The notes: generated by a model from the sequence alone, not told the origin. DNA of 64,000 nucleotides from Megamonas sp. UBA1799 (GCA_002319815.1 DCFR01000052.1:1-64000); one strand, 5' to 3'; counted from the stretch's first letter, positions 27,762 to 36,033 are shown. A program made the numbers and translations.

Positions 27762-28729
27762 ATATTGCCGATTTTTTGGTGAATGCTCTGCTTTTTCCCG
27801 GCGGTCTTTTCGCCGTTCTGCTCGGGTTGTTTTTGACCGGGCTGGACCGTAAAATCTACGCTCGTTTGCAAAGACGAGTGGGGCCGCCCATTTATCAGCC
27901 GTGTATTGATGTTGTGAAGCTTTCCCAGAAGGAGATGGTCATTCCAAAAACCGCCAATTACACGGCTTTTCGTCTGGCGCCTTTGCTGGGGTTTGCCGGT
28001 ATGCTGGCGGCAACGGCCATTATCCCCGTAGCAGGGATTTATTCCGGACTTTATCAATCGGGTGACTTATTGGTCGTTTTGTATCTATTGTCTGCACCGG
28101 CGTTAGCGCTCGTCATCGGGGCTTCTGCTTCCGGGTCGCCGTATAGTTCCATTGGTCTTTCTCGCGAAATTTCGATTATGTTGGCGTATGAAGTTCCGCT
28201 GTTGCTGGTTTTTTTTACCATTGCTATGCGGGTAGGAATGGCTCTGGGCGGTACAGCTATTTTTTCACTGAGCAGCATTGTCAATTTTCAGTTAAGCCAT
28301 GGTTCGCTGCTGTTCGATGTCACGCTGCTGCCCGCCTTTGTGGCTTTTCTGATCTGTATTCCCGGAACGCTCGGCGTAGTGCCCTTTGATATCCCGGAAG
28401 CAGAAACAGAAATCACGGAAGGTCCGCTGCTGGAATATTCCGGTATGGGGCTGGCCATGTTTAAACTAACCGGCGGGTTAAAAATGCTGGTGCTGGCGGC
28501 GCTCACGGTTGCCTTGTTTTTTCCAGTCGGATTCGGTGATTTTTGGCTGGTCAATCTCGTATGGTTTATTTTCAAATGTATCCTGGTTATGTTTTTTACA
28601 ACCACGCTGATTCGGGCCATGCAGGCAAGAATGCGCATCGATCAGGCATATAAATTTTACTTGCTGGTTCCAACCGCGCTGGCGCTTGTGAGTCTGGTTT
28701 TAACGGCAACATCGTTCAGAGTAGGGTAG
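27758..28729 (+). CDS. cooK: CooK, NuoH-like membrane subunit of the hydrogenase
   Basis: This 323-residue protein belongs to the NuoH/HycD/EchB family that anchors the hydrogenase arm to the membrane and lines the coupling channel. About eight hydrophobic segments are visible. Family motifs are the cytoplasmic loops RLQRRVGPPIYQPCIDVVKL near residue 35 and PFDIPEAETEITEGPLLEYSG near residue 210, the latter rich in conserved acidic residues that link quinone-type chambers to proton paths. The ATG overlaps the cooM stop. Gene order after a CooM-like protein identifies it as CooK rather than HycD or EchB. Confidence 0.93.
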   Translation: MNIADFLVNALLFPGGLFAVLLGLFLTGLDRKIYARLQRRVGPPIYQPCIDVVKLSQKEMVIPKTANYTAFRLAPLLGFAGMLAATAIIPVAGIYSGLYQSGDLLVVLYLLSAPALALVIGASASGSPYSSIGLSREISIMLAYEVPLLLVFFTIAMRVGMALGGTAIFSLSSIVNFQLSHGSLLFDVTLLPAFVAFLICIPGTLGVVPFDIPEAETEITEGPLLEYSGMGLAMFKLTGGLKMLVLAALTVALFFPVGFGDFWLVNLVWFIFKCILVMFFTTTLIRAMQARMRIDQAYKFYLLVPTALALVSLVLTATSFRVG

Positions 28730-28743
28730 GAGGCGAATTGATT

Positions 28744-29175
28744 ATGGCGGAATTTCTGCAAAGTATTGTAAAGAGATCACCATGGATTTACCGCATCAAT
28801 GCCGGCTCCTGCAACGGCTGCGATGTGGAAATGGCAACCACAGCACTGATCCCCCGGTATGATGTAGAACGGCTCGGTTGCCGTTATTGCGGCAGTCCAA
28901 AGCATGCCGATATTGTGTTGATTTCCGGGCCGGTCACTGCGGTGGTTAGGGAAAAAGTTTTGCGTGTTTATGATGAAATCCCCAATCCAAAGGTAGTGGT
29001 GGCGGTTGGTATTTGTCCCATCTCGGGCGGTGTTTTCCGCGAGAGTTATTCGATTGCCAGCCAGCTGGATGCGTATATTCCCGTAGATGTGAATGTTCCG
29101 GGTTGTCCGCCGCGGCCGCAGGCAATTATTGATGGCATTGCCATGGCAATTGAAATTTGGAGGAAGAAGTTCTGA
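28744..29175 (+). CDS. cooL: CooL, NuoB-like small subunit of the [NiFe] hydrogenase
   Basis: The 143-residue protein is the electron-transfer small subunit next to the active site. The four ligands of the proximal [4Fe-4S] cluster are Cys23 and Cys26 (GSCNGCD), Cys91 (GICPISG) and Cys121 (VPGCPPRP), the order seen in NuoB, HycG, EchC and CooL. No signal peptide is present, so it acts on the cytoplasmic face. I chose ATG 28744, ten bases after AGGAGG, over a TTG at 28738. It lies between cooK and cooX. Confidence 0.94.
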   Translation: MAEFLQSIVKRSPWIYRINAGSCNGCDVEMATTALIPRYDVERLGCRYCGSPKHADIVLISGPVTAVVREKVLRVYDEIPNPKVVVAVGICPISGGVFRESYSIASQLDAYIPVDVNVPGCPPRPQAIIDGIAMAIEIWRKKF

Positions 29176-29187
29176 GGAGGGATATAA

Positions 29188-29700
29188 GTGATCAGATTTT
29201 TCAAGGTGATTCTTAAAAATATTATCCAAGGTCCATCCACGATTAAATATCCTTTTGAAGATTCTCCCGCTCCTGAAAAACTGCGGGGAAAAATCGTGCA
29301 TAATGCCGATGCCTGTGTGGCCTGTCATTTGTGCGAATATGTCTGCGCGGGCGGCGCGATTAAGATGCAGGAATCCGAGGACCATCAGGGGATCGATTTT
29401 GTCGTTTGGCATGATACTTGCACTTTTTGTGGCCTTTGTGAATATTATTGTCCGACGAAAGCTATTCATTTGACCAATGATTATCACACGGCGCATGTGC
29501 AGGCAGATAAGTATAATTATGTGGAAAAAACCTTCGTCAAAAAGCAGCCTTGTATTTGCTGCGGCGAACCAATGGTACCGATTTCACCGGCTATGGTGGA
29601 ACAAATTTATGGGCAAGAGGGCGATATTCGGGGGCTGAGTAAAATGTGCCCGCAATGCCGCCGAAAAATTTTATGGAAGGGCGGCGTATCCAAATCATGA
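29188..29700 (+). CDS. cooX: CooX, NuoI-like 2[4Fe-4S] ferredoxin subunit with a C-terminal CxxC extension
   Basis: The 170-residue protein carries two [4Fe-4S] motifs (CVACHLCEYVC and CTFCGLCEYYC) that accept electrons from a soluble ferredoxin and pass them to CooL. After them, two more cysteine pairs appear, CICC around residue 127 and CPQC around 153, which may bind zinc or another iron centre. The start is GTG at 29188 after GAGGAGGG. The stop overlaps the cooU start. It is probably the docking site for the AorA polyferredoxin, by position and analogy with CooF-CooX. Confidence 0.92.
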   Translation: MIRFFKVILKNIIQGPSTIKYPFEDSPAPEKLRGKIVHNADACVACHLCEYVCAGGAIKMQESEDHQGIDFVVWHDTCTFCGLCEYYCPTKAIHLTNDYHTAHVQADKYNYVEKTFVKKQPCICCGEPMVPISPAMVEQIYGQEGDIRGLSKMCPQCRRKILWKGGVSKS

Positions 29701-30287
29701 AACAAGAAGCAATGGATCAGTTTCAGAGTCTGCTGGCCAAAAAACTGGGTAATACATTCCGACTGAAGTGGGATACGGACCGCAAAGGCGTTGTTTGCGG
29801 CTGGTGCCGGCTGGCAGCGCCGGACGATATCGTCATCGTCGCGGAAGTCATCGCCGGGCTGCAGGGGAGAGTGTTGACGATTTCTCCGTTGAATACTCCG
29901 TCGCCTTTAGTGGAACAGGCGGTAGTCGATGAAGGCTTTACGGAAGCGGAAGACCCGATTCAGGTTGTTATTAATTATCATTTCTTTTTTTATGAGATTA
30001 ATTTAACAGCGGCGATTACTTTGCCGGATGACCGGCGTACCGTTCAATCTATTACGCCCATACTGCGCAGTGCCGACTGGCATGAGCGGGAAATGCAGGA
30101 GCTGTTCAATATTCGGCTGCAAGGACATCCTAATCCAAAACGTTTGTTCCTGGATAAAGATATTTATTTGAAAGATCATACGATGATTCCTTTGTCGGAG
30201 GCTTTGAACGGCGCCAGTACCAATACTTTATGGGAACGGATTATGGAATCCAACCAGAAGGGGGCGCATGCCGATGAGCAGCTATAA
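29697..30287 (+). CDS. cooU: CooU, NuoC-like (30-kDa) subunit of the hydrogenase
   Basis: From ATG 29697 the protein has 196 residues; a longer frame from 29646 lies inside cooX and has no ribosome site. It corresponds to the NuoC/EchD domain, a structural partner of the large subunit. The conserved core is YEINLTAAITLPDDRRTVQS, followed by SADWHEREMQELFNIRLQGH and the PLFLDKD-like RLFLDKDI. In formate hydrogenlyase this domain is fused to the large subunit, while Coo and Ech keep it separate as here. It overlaps cooX by four bases and cooH by twenty. Confidence 0.9.
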   Translation: MKQEAMDQFQSLLAKKLGNTFRLKWDTDRKGVVCGWCRLAAPDDIVIVAEVIAGLQGRVLTISPLNTPSPLVEQAVVDEGFTEAEDPIQVVINYHFFFYEINLTAAITLPDDRRTVQSITPILRSADWHEREMQELFNIRLQGHPNPKRLFLDKDIYLKDHTMIPLSEALNGASTNTLWERIMESNQKGAHADEQL

Positions 30288-31356
30288 TATCCCCATTGGT
30301 CCGGTGCATGTAGTTCTGGAGGAACCAATTTATTTTAAACTTCAGGTGGAGGGGGAAACCGTTGTCGGTCTGGATATCAATGCCGGGCATGTGCATCGTG
30401 GCATTGAGTTTCTGACAATGCAGAGAAACTTTTATCAAAATCTGACGCTGACGGAACGAGTTTGTTCCCTTTGTTCCAATAATCATCCCTTTACCTATTG
30501 CATGGCTCTGGAAAAGCTGGCTGGTATAGAGATTCCGGTCAGGGCCGAATATCTGCGCACCATTGCCGATGAAATCAAGCGGATTGCGTCTCACTTGTTT
30601 AATATCGGCATTATTCCGCATATTATTGGTTTCGATTCACTTTTTATGCATGCAATGGAAGTACGGGAAAGTATGCAGGATTTAAAAGAATCGGTTTTCG
30701 GCAATCGCATGAATTTGTCGGTGAATACGATTGGCGGCGTTCGCTATAATATTACCGACGAGCAGTCTAAATATATTGTCAAAACCTTGGAGAACCTGAA
30801 AAAACCGTTGGCAGAAATAACAAAAATCTGTCGGACGGATGCTTCTATCCGCCGCCGGACGGAGGGGATCGGTGTTCTTCCCAAAGACAAAGCCATTGCG
30901 TACGGTGTTGTCGGGCCGGTCGCCCGAGCTTCTGGTCTTCCTTATGATGTAAGGGTAGTTAATCCTTATGCTGCTTATGATAAGCTCACGGTTTATCCGG
31001 CAGTTGAGCAAAATGGCGATGTGTTTTCCAGACTTTTGGTTCGTTTGCAGGAAGCAGCGGAATCAATTCGCATTATTGAACAGTGTCTGCACGATATGCC
31101 GGAAGGACCGACCGATCTGGGGTATATGCCTGATATTCCGGCTGGGGAGGCCATTGCAAAATCAGAAGCGCCCAGAGGCGAATTGATTTATTATGCCCGC
31201 ACCAACGGTACGCCAATTCCGGAACGCATCAAATGGAGAGTGCCAACGTACCCAAACTGGGCTGCTTTGAATGTCATGATGCCCGGGTACAAGATTGCGG
31301 ATATTTCGGTTATTATCGGCAGTATTGATCCCTGCATTTCCTGTACGGAACGGTAA
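30268..31356 (+). CDS. cooH: CooH, catalytic large subunit of the group 4 [NiFe] hydrogenase
   Basis: The 362-residue protein is a NuoD-related hydrogenase large subunit. Both cysteine pairs that hold the Ni-Fe site are intact: Cys66 and Cys69 in RVCSLCSNNH, and Cys356 and Cys359 in DPCISCTER at the extreme C-terminus. HRGIEFL provides the usual motif 1. The presence of all four cysteines rules out a complex I-like subunit. The chain ends directly after the second pair, so there is no C-terminal peptide for a maturation protease to remove, as reported for CooH of Rhodospirillum. It should reduce protons to H2 or the reverse. hypA and hypCD follow. Confidence 0.95.
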   Translation: MPMSSYNIPIGPVHVVLEEPIYFKLQVEGETVVGLDINAGHVHRGIEFLTMQRNFYQNLTLTERVCSLCSNNHPFTYCMALEKLAGIEIPVRAEYLRTIADEIKRIASHLFNIGIIPHIIGFDSLFMHAMEVRESMQDLKESVFGNRMNLSVNTIGGVRYNITDEQSKYIVKTLENLKKPLAEITKICRTDASIRRRTEGIGVLPKDKAIAYGVVGPVARASGLPYDVRVVNPYAAYDKLTVYPAVEQNGDVFSRLLVRLQEAAESIRIIEQCLHDMPEGPTDLGYMPDIPAGEAIAKSEAPRGELIYYARTNGTPIPERIKWRVPTYPNWAALNVMMPGYKIADISVIIGSIDPCISCTER

Positions 31357-31386
31357 TACAGGCGTTCTTGAAAAGAGGTGGGCAAC

Positions 31387-31728
31387 TTGCATGAACTGGC
31401 TATGGTACGGGGAATTTACGACGTCATCTGTGAGCAGATTAAAGGGCATAAGGTAACCCGGGTCATGCAGGTCCGCATTGTTGCCGGCGCATTGACCGGC
31501 GTCGAAGATATGACCATGAAACTTTGTTTTGAGATGTATGTGCAGCGGACGCCGCTGCAGGGCGCCGAACTCGTAATCAGACGCGTTCCGGTTAAAGTGC
31601 AGTGCCGGATATGCGGGAATGTGTATGAAACCGGAATTCCGTTTGCTGCCTGTACGGTTTGTGGGAATAAAAAAATGAAGATTCTTTCCGGAGATGAATT
31701 ATATATTGATAGTCTGGAAGTCGAGTAA
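31387..31728 (+). CDS. hypA: HypA, nickel-delivery protein for hydrogenase maturation
   Basis: HypA inserts nickel into the hydrogenase large subunit. Its second residue must be the nickel-binding histidine, so the true start is the TTG at 31387, which gives MHELAMVRG; the GTG at 31378 would bury that residue. The ribosome site AGAGGTGG lies just upstream. From this start the chain has 113 residues, normal for the family. The zinc site is formed by CRICG and CTVCG in the second half. Its place directly behind cooH agrees with Coo operons, where hypA can be included. Confidence 0.92.
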   Translation: MHELAMVRGIYDVICEQIKGHKVTRVMQVRIVAGALTGVEDMTMKLCFEMYVQRTPLQGAELVIRRVPVKVQCRICGNVYETGIPFAACTVCGNKKMKILSGDELYIDSLEVE

Positions 31729-31760
31729 AATGCGCGTGGATAAAAAAGGCGGTGACGGCA

Positions 31761-33014
31761 ATGTGTGTTGCAGCGTTTGGGCAGATTGCAGAAATAAACG
31801 GTAAAAAGGCGGTGGTAAGTTTTCGCGGCGCCAGAAAAGTGGTTTCTATTACGCTGCTGCCGAAAATTCAACTGGGGGATACCGTCGTAGTACATGCCGG
31901 CTTTGCGACGGAAATCGTAAAAAATCCGCAAATGATTTATCGTGATATTGTTGCATCGGATGCTTATGCACGGCAGCTTTTAGATGCAATTGTCAAAGAA
32001 AATAAAAAGCTGCAGGAACGGCCATTGAAAATCATGAATTTTTGCGGGACGCACGAAAATACCATTGAGCAGTATGCTTTGCGCAGTCTCTTGCCGGACA
32101 ATATTCAGCTTTTAAGCGGGCCTGGCTGCCCGGTTTGCGTCACGCCGGAAGAAGAGATTGCTATGGGTCTGGAGGCGGCGTCAAAAGAGAATGTGATACT
32201 GACAACGTTTGGCGATCTGCTGCGCGTACCTACCCGTTGGGGGTCTTTGGAACAATGCCGGATCAGCGGCGCGGATGTGAGAATTGTTTACGATATATCC
32301 CAGGCGCTGGAACTGGCCAGAAACACCGATGCCGAAGTGGTTCATTTTGCCGTAGGATTTGAAACGACGGCTCCCGGGACGGCAGCGGTTCTACAGGATG
32401 CCGGCAGAATTGGGAACTTTTCGATATTGTCTTCGCACCGAATTACGCCGCCAGCGATGGAATATGTTATGAAACATTCAAAAATGGATATTTTACTTTG
32501 TCCTGGTCATGTAGCGATGGTTATCGGCACGGCTCCTTTTGCCCGGCTGGCACAGGAATATAATTTGCCTTGCGTCATCAGTGGTTTTGAGCCAGTCGAT
32601 ATTCTTCAGGCTATTTTGCAGGCTATGTGTGTTTTTGGTAAAGACGGCGGCAGCGTTATCAATCAATATGAGAACGTCGTTAAACCAGCGGGGAATCCGC
32701 GGGCGCAGCGCTTGATTGAAAAAACGTTTGCTTGTAAAGACGCGAATTGGCGCGGCGTCGGCATTCTTCCTCAATCCCGGTTGGTATGTCGGGAAGAATA
32801 CAGTCGATTTGATGCAGAAAGGAAGTTCGGGCTGACGATGCCGCTCATTAAAGAAGAGAAAGGAAATGCTTGTATGTGCGGCGATGTGTTACAGGGAATG
32901 AAGCCCAGGTACTGTCCTTGTTTTGGCGTTAAATGTACACCGGAACATCCGGCCGGTCCTTGTATGGTAACGGGGGAAGGTGCTTGCAGTATTGCGTATG
33001 CAAACCGCGGCTGA
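31761..33014 (+). CDS. hypCD: HypC-HypD fusion, hydrogenase Fe(CN)2CO assembly scaffold
   Basis: HypC and HypD are joined in one chain of about 417 residues. Start ATG 31761 gives MCVAAFGQI, placing the essential Cys2 of HypC at the N-terminus; an upstream start would mask it. The HypC part covers residues 1-65 and the HypD part starts near 70. HypD motifs are NFCGTHENTI, GPGCPVCVTP, FAVGFETTAPGTAA and the C-terminal [4Fe-4S] region with CMCGDVL, YCPCFG and EGACSI. Separate HypC and HypD form a complex that carries the Fe(CN)2CO unit, so fusion would fix their ratio. HypB, HypE and HypF are not in the window. Confidence 0.9.
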   Translation: MCVAAFGQIAEINGKKAVVSFRGARKVVSITLLPKIQLGDTVVVHAGFATEIVKNPQMIYRDIVASDAYARQLLDAIVKENKKLQERPLKIMNFCGTHENTIEQYALRSLLPDNIQLLSGPGCPVCVTPEEEIAMGLEAASKENVILTTFGDLLRVPTRWGSLEQCRISGADVRIVYDISQALELARNTDAEVVHFAVGFETTAPGTAAVLQDAGRIGNFSILSSHRITPPAMEYVMKHSKMDILLCPGHVAMVIGTAPFARLAQEYNLPCVISGFEPVDILQAILQAMCVFGKDGGSVINQYENVVKPAGNPRAQRLIEKTFACKDANWRGVGILPQSRLVCREEYSRFDAERKFGLTMPLIKEEKGNACMCGDVLQGMKPRYCPCFGVKCTPEHPAGPCMVTGEGACSIAYANRG

Positions 33015-33101
33015 AATGCTTTGACATGGTCCGGCAAGGCAACTGGCAGCGGCGAAATTAAGCTGCGACTTGACAGCAGTCAGCAAAGGAGAGCGATTGA
33101 T

Positions 33102-33323
33102 TTGATTGAAGTACGTTTTTTTGCAACGTTCAGGGAGGGACGCGATAAAGTCTCTTTGCTTGAGCCGAAAGATTTTAAAACAGCCGGAGACATCCTGGAT
33201 CATTTCAGGATACACCGGGAAGAAGTGGCGATTCTTTTGATTAATGGATTGTATTCGCCCGCAGATACTGCGGTTAAAGACGGCGATGTGATTGCTTTGT
33301 TTCCCCCCGTTGGAGGTGGTTGA
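33102..33323 (+). CDS. moaD: MoaD/ThiS-family sulfur carrier protein
   Basis: The real start is most likely TTG 33102, eight bases after AAAGGAG, giving a 73-residue ubiquitin-fold protein. A frame open from 33021 adds residues that look like translated leader. The C-terminus PPVGGG ends in the Gly-Gly needed for adenylation and thiocarboxylation. The pattern EVRFFATFREGRD and GDVIALFPP is typical of MoaD. It donates sulfur for the dithiolene of molybdopterin together with MoaE, which is not encoded here. The stop is one base before the start of the activating enzyme gene. Confidence 0.88.
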   Translation: MIEVRFFATFREGRDKVSLLEPKDFKTAGDILDHFRIHREEVAILLINGLYSPADTAVKDGDVIALFPPVGGG

Positions 33324-33324
33324 T

Positions 33325-34056
33325 TTGCGTTATGAAAGACAATTGCTGATTCCCCAGATTGGGCAGTCGGGACAGGAAAAACTAAAAAAGAGCAAGGTCA
33401 CGGTTATTGGTGTCGGCGGTCTGGGTTCGCCGGTGCTTACCTATCTGGTCAGCGCTGGTGTCGGCAGGATACAAATTGTTGACTGCGATGTCGTTTCTGA
33501 GTCAAATCTGAATCGGCAGTTTTTGCATCATACGGTGGATATCGGACGCGCAAAAGTTTTGTCGGCGCAAGAAAAGCTGGCTTCCCTGAATCCCGAGGTA
33601 AAAGTATCCACAGTCAATCAAAGACTGAATCCGGATAATGTGAAGGAATACATCAGCGGTTCTGATGTTGTAGTTGATTGTGTGGATAATGCCGAGACTC
33701 GGATCATGGCCGCCGCAGCCTGTATGGAACTGGATATTCCCTTGGTGGAAGGCGGTGTGCGCGGTTTTTATGGATATGTGATGGACATCGGGAAAGATTA
33801 TCCGTGTCTTTCCTGTCTGGGGTACGATACAGTAAAACAAAAAACGCCGGTGCCGGTTTTAGGCGTTACGGCCGGAATTATAGGTTGTATGCAGGCAAAT
33901 GAATGTATTAAGCTGTTGCTGGGAATCGGGGCGCCTCTTTATGGCCGGATGCTGAATTATGATGGACTCAGTGGAAACTGGGAGGAAGTTCATGTAAAAA
34001 AAGCGGCGGATTGCCCTATTCATGCGCGTGCAGAAGCCGGAAAACGAGGGAAATAA
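33325..34056 (+). CDS. moeB: MoeB/HesA/ThiF-family adenylyltransferase activating MoaD
   Basis: The protein (243 residues from TTG 33325, after GGAGGTGG) is an E1-like enzyme that adenylates the C-terminal glycine of MoaD or ThiS. The nucleotide site is VTVIGVGGLGSPV, followed by DCDVVSESNLNRQF and DCVDNAETR. A CLSC pair suggests half of the usual zinc site; near the C-terminus only DCPIH is seen where the second CxxC normally lies. No catalytic cysteine is visible in the GVTAG region, as in MoeB-type members that need no thioester. Being one base from moaD, it is best read as its partner. Confidence 0.88.
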   Translation: MRYERQLLIPQIGQSGQEKLKKSKVTVIGVGGLGSPVLTYLVSAGVGRIQIVDCDVVSESNLNRQFLHHTVDIGRAKVLSAQEKLASLNPEVKVSTVNQRLNPDNVKEYISGSDVVVDCVDNAETRIMAAAACMELDIPLVEGGVRGFYGYVMDIGKDYPCLSCLGYDTVKQKTPVPVLGVTAGIIGCMQANECIKLLLGIGAPLYGRMLNYDGLSGNWEEVHVKKAADCPIHARAEAGKRGK

Positions 34057-34057
34057 A

Positions 34058-34543
34058 ATGGGTGAGTTTTCTCATTTCGATTGTCAGGGCCATGCGGTCA
34101 TGGTGGATATTGCGGACAAAGCAGTTACCGCCAGAACGGCCATCGCGCAGGGAAGCATTCAGGTGAGCCCGGAAATTATGGCGGCGGTGGCCGGACATAC
34201 AGTCCAAAAGGGCGACGTGCTTGGGGTGGCAAGGGTAGCCGGTATTCTTGGGGTGAAGCAAACTTCGGCGCTGATTCCTCTCTGCCATCCGCTGAGCATT
34301 AACAAGTGCAGTATCGATTTTGCCATGGATGATGTCAATCAGGTTATTACGGCGGTTTGTACCGTAAAAACTGAGGGAAAGACAGGGGTGGAAATGGAAG
34401 CGCTGACCGGAGTTTCCGTTGCGCTGCTAACCATCTATGATATGTGCAAGGCAATAGATAAGCACATGCAGCTATCCAATATTCATCTGGTGCATAAAGC
34501 AGGCGGTAAGAGCGGGGATTTTTGCTGGAACGGCGGTGAATGA
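34058..34543 (+). CDS. moaC: Cyclic pyranopterin monophosphate synthase accessory protein MoaC
   Basis: MoaC completes the conversion of the MoaA product to cyclic pyranopterin monophosphate, the first pterin step of the Mo/W cofactor. The 161-residue chain from ATG 34058 has the family motifs ALIPLCHPL, TEGKTGVEMEALTGVSVA and YDMCKA. Another in-frame ATG at 34022 lies inside moeB and has no ribosome site. The stop overlaps the moaA start (ATGA), so the two partner enzymes are coupled. Confidence 0.96.
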   Translation: MGEFSHFDCQGHAVMVDIADKAVTARTAIAQGSIQVSPEIMAAVAGHTVQKGDVLGVARVAGILGVKQTSALIPLCHPLSINKCSIDFAMDDVNQVITAVCTVKTEGKTGVEMEALTGVSVALLTIYDMCKAIDKHMQLSNIHLVHKAGGKSGDFCWNGGE

Positions 34544-35520
34544 ACATGAGAGATACTTTTCATCGGACCATAGATTATTTGCGTATCTCGGTAACAGACC
34601 GTTGTGATCTTCGCTGTAAATACTGCATGCCGGAGACGGGGGTCGAGCCGCTCACGCACGGAGATATTCTTTCCTACGAGGAAATCCTTCGTCTGGCGAA
34701 ATGCTTCGTGCGTTTGGGTATCCGGCACATTAAAATTACTGGCGGCGAACCGTTGGTGCGGCTTTATGTAATTGATTTGATCGGGCAATTAAAAAAAATC
34801 CCGGGGATCGAACAGGTTACCCTGACTACAAACGGAACGCATCTGGCCAAGTATATCTGGGCGCTGGACAAACTGCATATTGATGGGATCAATATCAGCC
34901 TGGATACCTTAAATCCGGTGCTTTATAGAGAAATAACCGGCCGGGATGTATTTGCCAAAGTCTTTTCCGGGCTGCAGGAAGCTTTGAAATATCCGGCGAT
35001 AAAACTGAAAATTAATTGTGTGCCGCAGGGACTTTCTGGGCAAGACATTGCTGCGGTTGCCGGCTTGGCAAAAGATCATCCGGTTCATGTCCGGTTTATT
35101 GAAATGATGCCTATCGGCTTGGGGAAGGAATTTCCGTTGATCTGTGAGAGCAACGTGCGGCAAGAGCTGGAACAGACTTATGGATCTTTACAGCCTTTTC
35201 ATGAAAATCTGGGCAATGGACCTTGCCGTTATTACAGTATTCCCGGATTTCAGGGCAAAATCGGCTTTATCAGCGCGATGAGTCACAAGTTCTGCAGCAA
35301 CTGCAATCGGGTGAGGCTAACAGCGGATGGAAAGCTGAAAACCTGTCTGCAGTATGATCGGGGCATGGACTTAAAAGCTTTGTTAAGATCCGGCCGACCG
35401 GATCATGAAGTGGAGCTGGCCATTTTACAAGCATTGGAAAGCAAGCCGGGCGAGCATCATTTTACAGAGACCTTTGTGGTCGATCAGGAAAAAAAGTCGA
35501 TGTTTCAGATTGGCGGATGA
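34540..35520 (+). CDS. moaA: GTP 3',8-cyclase MoaA
   Basis: The 326-residue radical SAM enzyme starts pterin synthesis from GTP. The N-terminal cluster is held by Cys22, Cys26 and Cys29 (CDLRCKYC), and the second, substrate-binding cluster by the C-terminal CSNC and the cysteine in KTCL. The chain ends in Gly-Gly, which MoaA needs for activity. GGEPLVR and TTNGTHLAKY are further family motifs. The start may be ATG 34540, which overlaps moaC, or ATG 34546. It is in the middle of a tight pterin gene run. Confidence 0.96.
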   Translation: MNMRDTFHRTIDYLRISVTDRCDLRCKYCMPETGVEPLTHGDILSYEEILRLAKCFVRLGIRHIKITGGEPLVRLYVIDLIGQLKKIPGIEQVTLTTNGTHLAKYIWALDKLHIDGINISLDTLNPVLYREITGRDVFAKVFSGLQEALKYPAIKLKINCVPQGLSGQDIAAVAGLAKDHPVHVRFIEMMPIGLGKEFPLICESNVRQELEQTYGSLQPFHENLGNGPCRYYSIPGFQGKIGFISAMSHKFCSNCNRVRLTADGKLKTCLQYDRGMDLKALLRSGRPDHEVELAILQALESKPGEHHFTETFVVDQEKKSMFQIGG

Positions 35521-35530
35521 GGTGATTTTC

Positions 35531-36022
35531 ATGAAACGAATAGCGATTATTACATCAAGTGATACCGGTTATCGAGGAGAAAGAGAAGATGTAAGCGGAC
35601 CCGTCATTAGGGAAATTGTCGAAGCCAATGGCTATCAGGTTGTTTCCCAGGTGATTTTGCCGGACGAGCTGGAACAGCTGAGCGCGGCGATGAAGGATAT
35701 TGCAGATCAGCACCGTGCTGACCTGCTTCTTACCACCGGCGGAACCGGTTTTTCTCCCCGGGACTCGATGCCGGAGGCAACGCGGGCTGTTATCGAACGA
35801 GAAGCGCCGGGTATTCCGGAAGCTATGCGTGCGTACAGCGCCCAATATACGAAACGAGCCATGCTGAGCCGCGCTGTGGCTGGTATTCGGAAATCCACAC
35901 TCATTATTAATTTGCCGGGAAGTCCCAAGGCAGTGCGCGAGTGTCTGGAATTTATTATCACGGAACTGGGACACGGCATTGAAATCATGACCGGGCAGGC
36001 GCATGATTGTGCGAGAAAGTAA
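35531..36022 (+). CDS. mog: MogA/MoaB-family molybdopterin adenylyltransferase
   Basis: The 163-residue protein adenylates molybdopterin to prepare it for metal insertion by MoeA. The family core LLTTGGTGFSPRDSMPEAT is intact, as are MKRIAIITSSDTGYRGERED at the start and LPGSPKAVRECL near the end. ATG 35531 follows GAGGTG; a longer frame from 35405 lies inside moaA and has no support. MogA and MoaB are hard to tell apart by eye, so the exact symbol is uncertain. It sits 10 bases after moaA. Confidence 0.92.
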   Translation: MKRIAIITSSDTGYRGEREDVSGPVIREIVEANGYQVVSQVILPDELEQLSAAMKDIADQHRADLLLTTGGTGFSPRDSMPEATRAVIEREAPGIPEAMRAYSAQYTKRAMLSRAVAGIRKSTLIINLPGSPKAVRECLEFIITELGHGIEIMTGQAHDCARK

Positions 36023-36033
36023 AGGTGGATGGT

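Noticed and set aside
23952..31356. Formate hydrogenlyase or complex I instead of a Coo-type hydrogenase
   Set aside because: The large subunit keeps all four Ni-binding cysteines, so it is not complex I. NuoC- and NuoD-like parts are separate and no formate dehydrogenase is present, unlike formate hydrogenlyase.
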